Notes: a model not told the origin generated them from the sequence alone. Positions 41,381-52,925 are shown, counted from the stretch's first letter. The stretch is DNA of 64,000 nt from Macrosoma leucophasiata (GCA_036365455.1 JAWQUS010000023.1:1984001-2048000); one strand, 5' to 3'. Numbers and translations: made by a program.

Positions 41381-41572
41381 GACCCGGTTGGTGCAGCGGT
41401 GACGACCGTTTGATTCGAAGGGTCGCGTGTTCGATCATCGCACCGGGCTATATATTTGTTTGACCTACAGATATTTGTTTCGGGTCTGAGTGTTTGTGTA
41501 CAACGGCACCCACAACACAGGCTTATACCTAGTGTGGGGCTGTGAGTGTAAGCGTATTTTATTTATTTTACC
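41381..41572 (+). mobile_element. SINE-H copy
   Basis: tRNA-like head: A box TGGTGCAGCGG, B box GTGTTCGATCATC; AT-rich 3' end. Confidence 0.75.
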
Positions 41573-41659
41573 TAAGTTTTGGCTGCGTACTGAAGGAGTA
41601 AGCAAAGGTATATATGCAGGCATTCAAGCAAACATATCTCGGCGCACATTTTTTTTAGG

Positions 41660-41752
41660 TAAGAAAGTGTGCAGCTCATATTGATGTAGAGAATGACTGC
41701 ACCCTGTAGACATCTACACAAAAACCAGAGGTCAAAATGCAGATGGGTTGAT
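41660..41752 (-). mobile_element. SINE-A 3' fragment
   Basis: Diverged tail half. Confidence 0.6.
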
Positions 41753-41814
41753 AGTTTTGTATTGTATTATTTTGTTTTGTACATAAATATAACATTAGTA
41801 TGCAAGTAATGTGG

Positions 41815-42296
41815 AATTGGGCGACTTGTAGTTTGCAAAGTCACTTACGGTCCCATCAGAACACCAGCGCTGTAGTGCGAACTACAGCAATCAGCTGAGA
41901 TGGGTACCATTTTTTGGTCTCACACATGCATCATACCCATACTAATATGTAATACTATCATACCGTCGTCACACCGCGGACACTCCGCCAAAATTCCATA
42001 CAATCGCTTAATTTGGTCTATACTACACAGCCATCAATCAGTGACGTGTATTTACACGTGCACCTGTGTGCGTAGCACGTAGAAAATACCAACTGTCGCC
42101 CATAAGAGGGGAGGAGGTTGGGTGAGGCGGGAAAATCGGGCGGGACGTCGAAGTGTCCATTCTTTTCGTAATATTATTACATATTCTCTGCCGTCGTGAT
42201 AAGTTGCTTTCTCTGTTTATTTTTTCTTTATTAATTTAAGTGCTTAGTAATGTATTGTGTGTGTCAAGAAATAAACTATTTCTTTCTTTCTAGGAT
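41815..42296 (+). mobile_element. LINE 3' end (TTTC tail), split by a MITE-D
   Basis: CCAGCGCTGTAGTGCGAACT plus ACAGCAATCAGCTGAGATGG forms a hairpin-bearing tail; it resumes after MITE-D and ends AAATAAACTATTTCTTTC. Confidence 0.65.
41970..42190 (+). mobile_element. MITE-D, 7-bp target duplication
   Basis: Exact CCGTCGT flanks (41963-41969, 42191-42197); 221 bp. Confidence 0.92.
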
Positions 42297-42711
42297 TAGA
42301 ACCAACACCATTTCAATTATTTTACCACGCTTCTTCTATCAATGTACAGGAATAAAAAACAAAAGGAAGTACCTACAGACAAAAATAAATTGAAGAGTAG
42401 CTATCACGTAGAATGTACGCTTACAACATAAATGAACACATGCAACATCTAAGAACCAAGACTCCATTACTCTGTGATGTATTTCGTTCAATTAAGGAAT
42501 GCAAGCCATCACTGCCTCCAACTGGACTACATGTACGAATTTGGACCCTCTCTCTCAGAACTTTGGGTATAAAATTAGATTGAAAACCTTAATAACAATA
42601 ACATACGGCACTAAAACGCTCAAGACGTGGAGAGCTGTAGCAAACGGAATCAGCGACGTTGGATCTTCTTTATGAGGTTGTACCCTATAGCAAATATAGA
42701 CTGTATATTTT
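42297..42711. other. No feature recognised
   Basis: Nothing supported. Confidence 0.4.
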
Positions 42712-43010
42712 ACTGGTGGTAGAGCTCCAGTGACGGAGCTCGCGGGCGTAGGCACCACCGCATTACCTAATATACTTGCCGCTAAATGGTAGTGTTTAGC
42801 ACTGTCGTGTTCCGGTCAGGTGGTAATGTACGGCCCTGTAATTTCCGGCACAGAGGCGTAATACCTTAGGCCTCAGGAGTGGTAACGCATCTGCATTTTG
42901 ACCTTGGTCTTTGTGTGGGTGTCTATAGGCTGCAGTTATCACTTAACATCAATGTGATCTGCATGCTTGTTTGCCACTTCGATTACATAAAAAAAAAAAA
43001 AAAAAAAAAA
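42712..43010 (+). mobile_element. SINE-A, best full-length copy
   Basis: Perfect 5' hairpin GAGCTCC AGTGAC GGAGCTC and a 20-plus A tail; probably a young insertion. Confidence 0.9.
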
Positions 43011-43028
43011 GATACATTATTTACAAAA

Positions 43029-43222
43029 AACAATTGTACTATTTATTTTACGCAATAACACATGAACGAGTGAACTTTAGATGCCTGCGACCTTTGGACT
43101 GGTTATCCTGAGGTCGCAGGTTCGATTCCTCCTCGAAGTCAAATTTTTCTTACCGTTTTTTTTATTTCTTAAGTTATTGAACAAGTGTTATTGCGAAAAA
43201 TAAATAGTACAATTATTAAGGG
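43029..43222 (+). mobile_element. SINE-C relative with terminal inverted repeats
   Basis: AATTGTACTATTTATTTT near 43032 pairs with its complement near 43214. Centre holds a partial tRNA-like core with B box GGTTCGATTCC and GAAGTC. Confidence 0.65.
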
Positions 43223-43377
43223 AACAGTGATATCTTAACTAACGATATTGTATAAACTGCAAAGTCTATCATATCGGTTGTATAGCTATTCATTAGTTAT
43301 TAATGGATGTCGTTCACCGACCCTAAGTCGGTTAAGAATCAAGAAAGGGGAAGCTAAATTTGACGTGTCGGTGTGGG

Positions 43378-43490
43378 ACTTCGGTAGCTTAGTGGTAAAG
43401 CGGCTGGACTGGTTATCCTAACGTCGCAGGTTCGATTCTTGCTCGAAGTCAAATTTTTCTTTCCGTTTTTTCTTTAATTTCTAAGGTTAA
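43378..43490 (+). mobile_element. SINE-C relative, tRNA-like core
   Basis: GACTTCGGTAGCTTAGTGG ... GGTTCGATTCTTGCTCGAAG; same family as above, different anticodon-arm sequence from the 24.6 kb group. Confidence 0.65.
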
Positions 43491-43802
43491 CAATGAAATT
43501 AAATATCAATTATTCTCTGAATGCCTCTTCGTAGAAAAGAAAATTATATTATTATCGATTTATCTATGTCTCTCTATGTACATTTTTCTGGACTGGATTT
43601 TTACTCTAGGCTGATATACTCTCAGTATATACTCGTATCAGCCTTTTGAACCCTGTAAGTGAATGATTTTTTTAAAGAATTCCTCATTTTCTGTTCCTCG
43701 TCTCTTTGTTATTAGTTTTTAAAAGAGAAATTGAGACATTCTACTGATATGCATAAGTACTTACATATTTATTTTCTTGATTATCAATTTTTGTAACATT
43801 TT
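43491..43802. other. No feature recognised
   Basis: Nothing supported. Confidence 0.4.
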
Positions 43803-43973
43803 TTTTATGTTATGGAAGTGGCAAACAAGCATGCAGTTCACATTGATGTTTAGTGATGACTGCAGCCTATAGGCTTACACAAAGACCAGAGGTCAAAATG
43901 CAGATGAGTTACCACTCCTGAGGCCTAAGGTGTTATGCCTCTGTGCCGGAAATTACAGGGCTATACAAATATT
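43803..43973 (-). mobile_element. SINE-A, 5' truncated
   Basis: Tail to the CCGGAAATTACAGGGC block. Confidence 0.8.
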
Positions 43974-44168
43974 GTAAAGCAGTAAGAAAAAAAATATTCA
44001 AATCTTTTATTTCAACTTGGTTTACAAGGACACTTTTGCATTGTCGGGTTATAAGCTACCTAGAGAGAATGATTTATAATAATAATTCGAAAGGTATTTA
44101 TAAATACCAATTTAACAATAATATTTAACCGATACGTGAATCACGAAATTTTTTTTTTTTTTTTTTTT

Positions 44169-44544
44169 CCGATCCCGTTCGTAATGAAGATGTAAGAAAG
44201 AGGCTTTGTGTGAATGATAGTATCGGTGTAAAAATGAAAAGAGGCATGCTCCGATGGTTCGAGCATACAGAAAGAATGTCGAATGAGCGAATGACTAAAC
44301 AGATATACAATGCGAATGTGGATGGTTGCAGAGGCCCAGGAAGACCAAGGCTGACCTACCATGACCAAATAGGTCGAGTTCTGTCTGATGGTGGGGTCAA
44401 AAGTCTTAGGAATCGGCGTGCATGTATGAAGAGAATGATGAAGGTAGACGAGGCACGAGAGGTTTGTCAGAACCGGGATGTCTGGCGCTCTACACTCTCT
44501 GCCTACCCCGTTAGGAACCTGGCGTGAAGATACATACATACATA
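44169..44544 (+). mobile_element. RTE LINE 3' end with ORF2 C-terminus
   Basis: Encodes about 115 residues of the same protein end as 34.9 kb. ACGAAATTTTT on both sides suggests an 11-bp target duplication; a T run precedes the 5' junction. Confidence 0.85.
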
Positions 44545-44658
44545 CGAAATTTTTCAATTCTATCATAGAAGAAAATGAAAAATCTATTCGTCAAGAATAA
44601 TCAATAAGAATAATCTAACTGATGTTCATACTTTTGTAGGTGAAACATAAGCGATAAT

Positions 44659-44977
44659 GAACGTAACTTCACGCCTGTAATCACCGAAGGGGTAGGCAGA
44701 GGTAAATGCATGCATTCAAGCATACATGCAAACACCCACGATTCGCCGGTTACGTTTTTGGCCCATGTAACAGGTGGCGAGCCTATTGACATCTCCGGGC
44801 GCATTACCAAACTTCAAGGTACTGGGAAATTTCCAGAAAATGGATAAATCCCAATAGAACCAGAGATAATGGACTTTACACCATCATCTCTGATAACCCC
44901 CCTACCCGGGAATCGAACCCAGAACCTCAGCGTAGTAGTAGTGGCCTGCTACCACTAGGCTACCGAGGCAGTTCAGT
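44659..44977 (-). mobile_element. SINE-B, full length
   Basis: 12-bp target duplication ATAAGCGATAAT (44647-44658, 44978-44989). Confidence 0.92.
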
Positions 44978-45256
44978 ATAAGCGATAATAATAATAAAAT
45001 TATATCTTTATTGGCAAACGTATAGATTGACAGCAATGAAAATGTCGACAACAATTTCCATCAGCGGTCGCACCCCTGATCTCAAAACCCTCCAGCCTCC
45101 ACGGTCGTACTAACCACAGACACTAAATTTCCATCCTTCCTCGTGGAATATTAAACGCCCAGTCCGCTTGATTAAACATCAACACGGAATATGTCTAAAT
45201 AAACACAATGCTACACATTTATTTTGTCCATGAGTTACTTAAGCTATACTATTATA

Positions 45257-45388
45257 TTTTTTTTAAAGAATAATGGAAAGAAAAATTTGACTTCAGGCGA
45301 GACTCGAACTCGCGGCCTTTTTCTTTCCATTTTTCTTTAAAAAAATATTTCACAAGCATGTGTTAATGCGAAATAATATAAAAACAAT
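45257..45388 (-). mobile_element. SINE-C with core deletion
   Basis: 12-bp target duplication TATACTATTATA (45245-45256, 45389-45400); head and tail retained, most of the tRNA-like core lost. Confidence 0.85.
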
Positions 45389-45400
45389 TATACTATTATA

Positions 45401-46023
45401 CTTCAGCGGTGACGGGTCACTACTAGGGTTACCACGTCTTAGTTGTCTAAATCCGGGAAAAAAATGATTATCGTAACTTTTTATTTTATTTTAATTTTTA
45501 TTTATTTTGAACCTGTAGTACTGACTTAATACATAAGTGTGCTGACTACTCGGTTGTGAATTTGTCACCAAGGTATGGTAGAAAATATACCAGAATAACA
45601 TGGATCAGTATTTCAACTCAGTTGAATCTTTTTCCAGCTACATAACGATACGAAAGTATAATCGAAATAAAAAAATCATGTAACGATCCAGGACTAGTGT
45701 TTCAACCCAGTTGAGACGGTTATATCTTGGAACGCTAATGAGATGTAATCCGATTAGTTGAACTTATAAAGTTCCACTTTCCACCCACAAGGTAAATATA
45801 AAAAGTAATGGTGCAATTTGCTTGAGTGTGCCGACTTGAGATAACATCTAAACGGCTCCGAAGCTATAACGTCACGGGTGCAATTTATGCTGGTGACATT
45901 TATACGCTGGTGGAAAAAAAAGTGTAGCGTATTTCGACAGGGATTGCCTCATAGCTATATATCTTCCTAAATCAAAATTATGTAAAAGAAAAATCATAAC
46001 AAAAATTGGCATTTTTAATTTAA
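45401..46023. other. No feature recognised
   Basis: Contains two similar phrases (TCAACTCAGTTGA, TCAACCCAGTTGA); no gene. Confidence 0.4.
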
Positions 46024-46039
46024 TTTTTTTCTTCTTTAA

Positions 46040-46350
46040 CTGCCTCTGTAGCGTAGTGGTAGCAGGCCACTACTATTACGCTGGAGGTCCTGGGTTTGAT
46101 TCCCGGGTCGGGGACTATCAGAGATAACGGTTTAAAATCCTTTATCTCGGCTTCTATTGGGATTTTTCCATTTTCTGGAAGTTTCCCAGTACCCCGGAGT
46201 TTGGTAATGTGCCCGGAGATGGCAACAGGTTCGCCACCTGTTACATGGGCCAAAACGTAACCGGCGAGTCGTGGGTGTTGGCATGTATGATTGAATGCAT
46301 ATATTTACCTCTGCCTACCCCTTCGGGGATTACAGGAGTGAGGTTACGTT
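46040..46350 (+). mobile_element. SINE-B, full length
   Basis: 16-bp target duplication of T7 plus CTTCTTTAA (46024-46039, 46351-46366). Confidence 0.9.
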
Positions 46351-46385
46351 TTTTTTTCTTCTTTAACTTTTCATGTGCCTTAGGC

Positions 46386-46760
46386 CATAGAGCAACACAG
46401 CCCACCGGCCGCAGCGGATCGGAAAGGAGTAGCCATAGCGTTTATTTCCGATGCAAAACAGTTTTTGCGGGGGGTAATAGGTACGTGTGGTACACACTAC
46501 AAAAATCGTCTATTACTACTCACACCTTGATTACACTGCGGAAACTCCGCCAAAATTCCATACAAACGCTTTATTTGTTACACAGACATCAATCAGTGAC
46601 GTGTATTTACACGTGTACCTGTGTGCGTAGCACGTAGAGAGTACCAAACGTCGCCCATAAGAGGGTAGGTTGGGTGAGGCGGGGAAATCGGGCGGGACGT
46701 CGAAGTGTCCATTCTATACGTAGTATTATGACATATTCTCTGCCTTGACTTAAACAAAAT
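46386..46760 (+). mobile_element. MITE-E, split by a MITE-D
   Basis: Left terminus 46386-46533 and resumption CTTGACTTAAACAAAAT after MITE-D. Confidence 0.75.
46534..46742 (+). mobile_element. MITE-D inside MITE-E
   Basis: CCTTGA present on both sides (a 6-7 bp duplication with one change). Confidence 0.8.
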
Positions 46761-46990
46761 AAAAAAAACATTTATTTGCAGCAAGTGACACATAAAGTAA
46801 GGTTACTTATCAGTTTAGTTAAAAAAAAACATACGTTTAGTTGTTCAAGACTGATGAAAATAAATAGACGAGATAAAATGAACGGTTACCGTCAATCACG
46901 AACAAAATAATACGTGTCTAATTTAATGTTGAGCGTAACTAACGTGTATTATACGAGTACCTTGCTATCGTGTATCAAGTTCACGTATCA

Positions 46991-47530
46991 CGTTTTTTTT
47001 TTATGTCTGTAGGTTGACAGACATGCAAACGGGCCACCTGATGGAAAGTAGTCTCCGTCGCCTATGAACATTTGCAACACCAGGGGAGTTGCCAACGCGC
47101 TGCCAGCCCTGAAGGACTCTTTTGACGCCATTTTTGAAGAACCCCATATTGTAGCACCTAGGGAACACCTCAGAGGGAATTTCGTTCCACAATTTACACG
47201 TTCTGGGCAGGAACGAACGTGAAAACCGCACCGTTGAGCACTGCCAGGTGTCCAGTCGGTGTGGGTGGAACGTCTCTCTTTGGCGGGTAGTACGGTGTAG
47301 AAAAAGAGACGGTGGCACCATGTCAAACAGTTCAGCAGAGCACTCACCATTGTAGAGACGGTACAACACGCACAAACTCCCAATGTCTCTGCGCAGGCTC
47401 AGATGTTCGAGCCTGTCGGTAAGTCCTGGATCGTTAACAATTCGAACGGCGCGTTTTTGTAGGGAGTCAAGTGGACCAAGCTGGTATTTGGGGGCTCCCG
47501 CCCACAAATGAGAGCAGTATTCCAGACGTT
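46991..47530 (-). mobile_element. 5'-truncated Jockey-superfamily LINE
   Basis: 3' end GTCAACCTACAGACATAAAA plus poly-A on the minus strand, preceded by an ORF2 C-terminus. Confidence 0.8.
47001..47525 (-). pseudogene. LINE ORF2 C-terminal fragment
   Basis: About 170 codons open to a stop at 47001. Blocks WAGAPKYQLGPLDSLQKRA, LSLRRDIGSLCVLYRLYNG and LWNEIPSEVFP are the conserved end of ORF2 in Jockey-superfamily LINEs. The catalytic endonuclease and polymerase are missing. Its 3' tail (CATCAGGTGGCCCGTTTGCA ... GACATAAAA) aligns with the SINE-A tail, so a full-length relative may be the SINE's enzyme source. No internal stop is seen in the remaining part. The clade within the superfamily is not resolved. 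Confidence 0.8.
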
Positions 47531-48041
47531 AGTTACGTATAGTATCAAATTTTGACTGACAGACTATAATAATTGTGTTCACATGTGCGTTGTAGTGTAT
47601 GCCTTATTTACTATACACCCGACGCACTGGCTGCACCTCTCTTGGAACTTAGAACTAAAGTAGTATCGTTACAAACCTCTGTGATTTTTAGATGCACTGC
47701 TATTATTTGCCAAGTGTATGTTCTCTCTATTTGATAAATAAAAAAAATGAGTTAAGTTCATAATTATTTAACTTTTTGCATCGCAATCAAACTTGTTCAA
47801 CTCTCAGTGTTATTTCGCTATTCACAACAGAAGCAAGAACAATTTGTAACCTAAATTTTAATAATATTCCCATTTTCTCGCAACTCAAAACTTTGGGTCC
47901 ACTGAGAGGGACGTTTTGACGTCACAGAAACAAGTAGGTATTAGGTATATATAGGTAGTAGATATTTTTCAATGTGATCTGCTTTATTATACACACACTA
48001 CACACAATCACTCATGCATACATACACTCACATTCACATAC

Positions 48042-48043
<2 letters not shown>
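47531..48043. other. No feature recognised
   Basis: Nothing supported. Confidence 0.4.

Positions 48044-48103
<60 letters not shown>
48044..48103. repeat. (CA)n microsatellite
   Basis: About 30 CA units. Confidence 0.95.
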
Positions 48104-48109
<6 letters not shown>

Positions 48110-48221
48110 ACACTCACACGCACATCTATCTCATGCCAATGTATAGGTTACATACAACTATACTATACTCAACATTGAATATTTTAAAAAGATTTATTGG
48201 GGCGTGATCTACAATCGTAAT

Positions 48222-48310
48222 AATATTACGAATAGGGTGGACACGACGTCCCGCCCGATTTCCCCGCCTCACCCACCCTCCTCCCCTCTTATGGGCGTCG
48301 GTTGGTATTC
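48222..48310 (-). mobile_element. MITE-D fragment
   Basis: GACGTCCCGCCCGATTTCCC and the CCCCTCTTATGGGCG block in reverse. Confidence 0.75.
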
Positions 48311-48474
48311 AACAGCGAGGTTGCGAGCGGCCTAGTTTTGATAGATTTTAAATTAATAATATATAAAATGGCCAAAAAATAATGTTTTATATTTGAATTC
48401 TTAAAGGCTTTAAATGGAGACAGACAAAGGAGTGATTAAATATTTCTCGGTCAATGTGAGCTTATGTAATAAAC

Positions 48475-48800
48475 AAACAATCCCTGTTGTGGGAAAAAGA
48501 TACAACACGTTAAGAATTCTATGTCACCAAAGTTTGCTCGCGACAAACTAAATAATAAAAGACCGAGAGGGGAAATCAGAAAAAGCGTTTATATATAGCA
48601 GTTGGTTTTTGGAATTTTTGATGGCTTCCGCGTACACGATTGTACTGGGAACGTGGAATCGCTGAAAAGACTTATTTGTGTGACGTCATGGGACTTAAAG
48701 TTTTCGAGTTGTGTGACCCAATTGTCTTCGCTTTTGTGAAAAGCAAAATGATGCTGAGACTTACGCAAGTTAGATTGCATTGTGAGGTGACTGATTTAAA
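48475..48800 (+). repeat. Dispersed repeat I, copy 1
   Basis: Shared with 49145-49495 and 52212-52500: AAAGTTTGCTCGCGAC, AATAAAAGACCGAG, GCAGTTGGTTTTTGGAATTT, GGGAACGTGGAATCGC. Not classified. Confidence 0.75.
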
Positions 48801-48844
48801 TTGGATAGAAAATTTGAAGAATAATAGACATAACTCAAATTTAG

Positions 48845-48978
48845 GCACTAACCCACCCACCTCCACCAATCTGCATTGGAGCAGCGTGGTGGAGTAAGCT
48901 CCAGGCCTCCCCCCAAAAAAAGGAGAGACTCCTGCTCAGCAGTGGGACGTATAATGGGTTGCCATTATTATTATTATT
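48845..48978 (+). mobile_element. SINE-5S 3' fragment
   Basis: Only the tail portion, ending in (ATT)n. Confidence 0.8.
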
Positions 48979-49144
48979 TTAATCCAATTTATGAAATACG
49001 ACACCTTTTATTGTGTCCGTAAAGGACGTTAAGCGTCCATTTTGGCTCGTTAATTCATCTTCGTCTGTCTTACAACCCCTCAAGCATACAACACTCATGA
49101 TGTAAAATTTTTCTTTGAATGTGTGATGTCATAAATAAATACTC

Positions 49145-49495
49145 CTTTCAGATTGAACATTGTGGACCTAGTGGATAAAAGATACTATTCGTTAAAAATT
49201 CTACGCCAACAAAAGTTTCCTAGCGATGAACTAAATAATAAAAGACCGAGTGGGGAAATCAGAAAAGGCGTATAAATAAAGCAGTTGGTTTTGGAATTTT
49301 TGATGGGTTCCGCGTAAACGATTCTAGTGGGAACGTGGAATCGCGGGAAGAATTTGTTTGTGCGACGTCAGAACGTTCCTCAAGGGACCCCAAAGTTTTT
49401 GAGGTGAGAGAAAATGTGAATATATCATTTAGGTTTCCAATTGTCTTCGCTTCTATTGCGAATAGGGAAATGACGCTGAAAGTTGAGCAAGTTTG
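49145..49495 (+). repeat. Dispersed repeat I, copy 2
   Basis: Second copy, about 80 percent alike by eye. Confidence 0.75.
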
Positions 49496-49558
49496 ATATA
49501 AACCAAGTGCATCATCTCTTCAGTAGAAAGATATTTACTTGTTGTCGTTGGTTATAGT

Positions 49559-50412
49559 CAGGGTTGTCACTTTTTCCAGCCGCCATAACCGGACAACAAA
49601 GGAGATGTTGCACAAATATATGGACCTACGGCCACGTATTGTACACAATATCATTAACAGGCAAAATCAATATAAAAACGTTTTTTACTGTATATTTTGA
49701 CATAATTAGCTTTGTTTGCAGTTACGAAACATTATTTGCAGTTAGAATTGCAACTCAAAATCAACATGGCGAATATGGCGGGCGATGTCATTTTGACAAA
49801 TTCCACTAATAATCAATACTAATCGATTTCCGATTTAAAGAAATTCATGGGAACTTCCTAAAATTGATCGATTCGATACATCGTTTTTTTCTTAATTATG
49901 TGATGCAATAGTAAGATAGCATTAGTTTTGTTTTATCTACATAGGTACTATCCCAAGTCTTGTATCTGGCTGTATCGACGCCATTTTGAACATGGTTAAA
50001 AATGATAAAACCATTTGAATTAAATGTGGTTGTAACTCTAAAATATATCCTTGAATAAATTAATTGCATTTTTTTCGGATTCTTCTTCAATTTACCCATT
50101 TTTTGAGGTAGTGTACGAACCAGAGCCGATCTCGCAACATCTCCTTTAATCGGATCATACTTGGTCAAAATCGAAAAAAAAACCGGATAATTTTAATGAA
50201 AAAGATTTTTCTTTGAGGTTGATTTGTTCCCCAGGTTTTGGGTTATTACTTTGTATAGTGGAAATAATTTTCCTAATCTACCCTCTCTTTTGGAACTTTT
50301 GGTATCGAGTTTTTCAGACAAATTGAATCGGGTCCGACGTAAGCGACCTGACCCCAACATATCCTTAAAAAACACAACAGTCCGGTCGAAAACCGGATGG
50401 TTGGCAACCCTG
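49559..50412. mobile_element. hAT-like element, non-autonomous
   Basis: 854 bp, TIRs CAGGGTTGTCA and CAGGGTTGCCA; 8-bp flanks GTTATAGT / GTTGTAGT differ at one base. No transposase ORF. Confidence 0.8.
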
Positions 50413-50591
50413 GTTGTAGTCATCACGGGTTGAAATCTCCACTGTACAATAGTGTAGGAACATTTTGACGTCAGTAAACCGAACTACGGCGGTCAACTCT
50501 CCAATAAGGTAGTAAACAATATCATGGGTTGAGCAGCAGAATTCCGCGATTAACCGCCACTCCAATTGTCACTCCGCAAGTTAAGCAAGAT

Positions 50592-50630
50592 TTTTTTATG
50601 TAATGGAAGTGGCGAACAAGCTTGCAGTGA
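50592..50630 (-). mobile_element. SINE-A tail fragment
   Basis: About 40 bases of the tail. Confidence 0.55.
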
Positions 50631-50779
50631 AGTACGACCCTATAGTTACCAACCACGTTGCGTGCCACGTGGAACATTTATTTCATTTTTCAGGTATGTA
50701 CATAATTTCTTTTCTCACCTTATTATGACACTTGACACGTCACTTGACGTCACTCACGACAGTGACAGTAAACAAAATG

Positions 50780-51310
50780 GCGGACGATGGTGGTAGCGGT
50801 ATTCCGTTTTTGCGACTGTCTCTGGGCCTATGAAGTGAGATCCGGTACCTGCCTATATTCAACATCTCACATTATCGAATCCTACTTTAGGCAGGTGGTG
50901 ACTCGCCTCTCCTTGGTGGGCCCCCCAAACAGCCACGGGTGGTCGACGGGGGGCAACACTGTTGAGAGAGGCTGGGGGTGTCGAGAGGTGTGGCCCCGGT
51001 TTCACCATCACGAGCGAGTAATCTCGAGCTCCGAGCGGGCTTCCCCGCTATTATGCCTTTAGACACTTCCACCCCCGAGTGTATGGCTCTTGCAGAAATT
51101 TAGACAACAGCCTATTATCTAAATTTCTGCAAATGCCATACCTCTAGCGCCCCACTCTGACCGGCCAATGAAGGCAAGCCAGAGTTGAGAGACCGGATGC
51201 TCTGTCCGGCCGTACTTCTGTGTGGCGGACGAGGCGGAGCCCAGTTCTCTCGGAGGAACTCGAGATGATGGTAGGGGGTGGTGTCGCTACTCACCAACAG
51301 CTCGCCACAA
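50780..51310. other. GC-rich island with a strong hairpin
   Basis: Markedly GC-rich; 24-bp inverted repeat at 51081-51104 / 51118-51141 with two mismatches. May be an untranslated region of an unrecognised retroelement; no domain found. Confidence 0.5.
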
Positions 51311-51639
51311 GCTGCTCTGCCCCCTTATTATTTATTATTTATTAATTACTTATTAGTTATTTATTATTATTATTTTTTTTAATTGTTTTATAAATATTTT
51401 AATATTTTATTTTATTTATCTGTTGGTTTGAGTATTTTTGTATTCTTTTCAATTTCCACTATTGTGGCTATTTAAGTAATTTTATTTCTAGGTACTATAG
51501 GTATTTTTAACTTTTTAACTTATTTTATTTTAGGTATATATGCTTATTATTTTATTATCGTAGTGTAATGTGTATATGTATTGATGGTAGTTTACTTAAA
51601 TATGAATAATATATATGAAGTCTATTTTTTTCTGGCTAT

Positions 51640-51884
51640 TATTTTATGAGGTTCAGGCATTGCCTGGCAGCTTGAAGTTCGTGATGGCACTAGGACCCAC
51701 CAGAATATCAGCGCTGCAGTCACTCTGCAGCAATCAGCTGAGGTGGGTGCCGTTTTTTTTGGCTTCCCACAACCAAATATATCACCATTGTTCTACTTGT
51801 TTTTAACTTTATTATTATTGGTTGTAGTGTGTGTGCTATGAAAATAAATATTTTTCTTTCTTTCTTTCTTTCTTTTCTTTCAGT
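51640..51884 (+). mobile_element. LINE 3' end (TTTC tail)
   Basis: CCAGAATATCAGCGCTGCAG, hairpin GCTGCAG/CTGCAGC, CAATCAGCTGAGGTGGGTGC, then AAATAAATA and (TTTC)n at 51862-51884. Confidence 0.7.
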
Positions 51885-51885
51885 T

Positions 51886-52145
51886 CACATGAACGCTAAG
51901 TGATTACTGCAGCCAATAGACACCTACACAAAGACCAAGGTCAAAATGCAGATGCGTTACCACTCCTGAGACCTAAGGTGTTATACCTCTGTGCCGGAAA
52001 TTACAGGCCCGTCCATTACCACCTGACTGGAACACGATAGTGCTGAACTATCTAGCAACTAGTGCTACCATTTAGTGGCAAGTATATTAGGTAATGCAGT
52101 GGTGCCTACGCCCGCGAGTTCCGTCACTGGAGCTCTACCACTAGT
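51886..52145 (-). mobile_element. SINE-A, near full length
   Basis: Tail lost at the TTTC repeat; 5' end intact with a small insertion near 52050. Confidence 0.8.
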
Positions 52146-52211
52146 GGCATGATTATGGCATATCCCCCTTAGTAGGCTTTTGTCCAGCAGTGGACGTTTT
52201 TGGCTGAAATG
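52146..52211 (+). mobile_element. RTE-like tail fragment
   Basis: TTTTGTCCAGCAGTGGACGT then TTTTGGCTGAAATGATG. Confidence 0.6.
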
Positions 52212-52500
52212 ATGTCAGAAATAAAGAATTCTTGTGGATCGAACACTGAGAACCCAGTGAGAAATATAATAAATACAACACGTTAATTTTATCAAAAGTT
52301 TGCTCGCGACGAACTAAAATAAAAGACCAAAGGCAGAAATCAGGAAAAGCCTCTACATAAAGCAGTTGGTTTTGGATTTCTTGGGTAGGTTCCGCGTAAA
52401 CGATTCTCCTGAGAACGTGGAATACGGTAAAGACTTCTTTAAGTGACGTAAGAACGTTCCGCACACCCAAAGTTGCGACCCTTGGGACTTTAATTGTTTT
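52212..52500 (+). repeat. Dispersed repeat I, copy 3
   Basis: Third copy; the most diverged. Confidence 0.7.
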
Positions 52501-52538
52501 GCCTTGACAAATGTACCTACAATGTACTTATCCATACA

Positions 52539-52839
52539 TCCATACAAATAAATAAAATTGGAGTGTCTGTTTGAATTATAAAAATAACCGCTTTTTATTA
52601 AATGTACATACACCAAAATAACATTTTTTAAAATTTTTGTCTGTCTATCTGTCGGTCTGTTTATTCCGGCTAATCTCGGGAATGGCTTTACCGATTTTGA
52701 CGGGACTTTCACTGGCAGATAGCTTACCTAATAAGGAGTAACTTAGGCTACTTTTATACTAGCTGCGCCCACGACTTCGTCCGGGTAAGCCATGAACAAT
52801 CAAAAATTTTCACGCGGACGTAGTCGCGGGCACAGCTAG
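52539..52839 (+). mobile_element. Helitron-like element, family 3, complete
   Basis: A|TCCATACAAATAAATAAAAT ... GTCGCGGGCACAGCTAG|T; 301 bp. Confidence 0.85.
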
Positions 52840-52861
52840 TCTCATATACTATAGGCCGCCA

Positions 52862-52925
52862 CACAGTAGGCTTCAGCACTATCGTGTTCCTATTGAATGG
52901 TAATGTATCCAGTAAGATGGATATG
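52862..52925 (+). mobile_element. SINE-A fragment
   Basis: CTTCAGCACTATCGTGTTCC region only. Confidence 0.55.

Noticed and set aside
47974..48207. His/Thr-repeat open frame
   Set aside because: Translation of the CA microsatellite.
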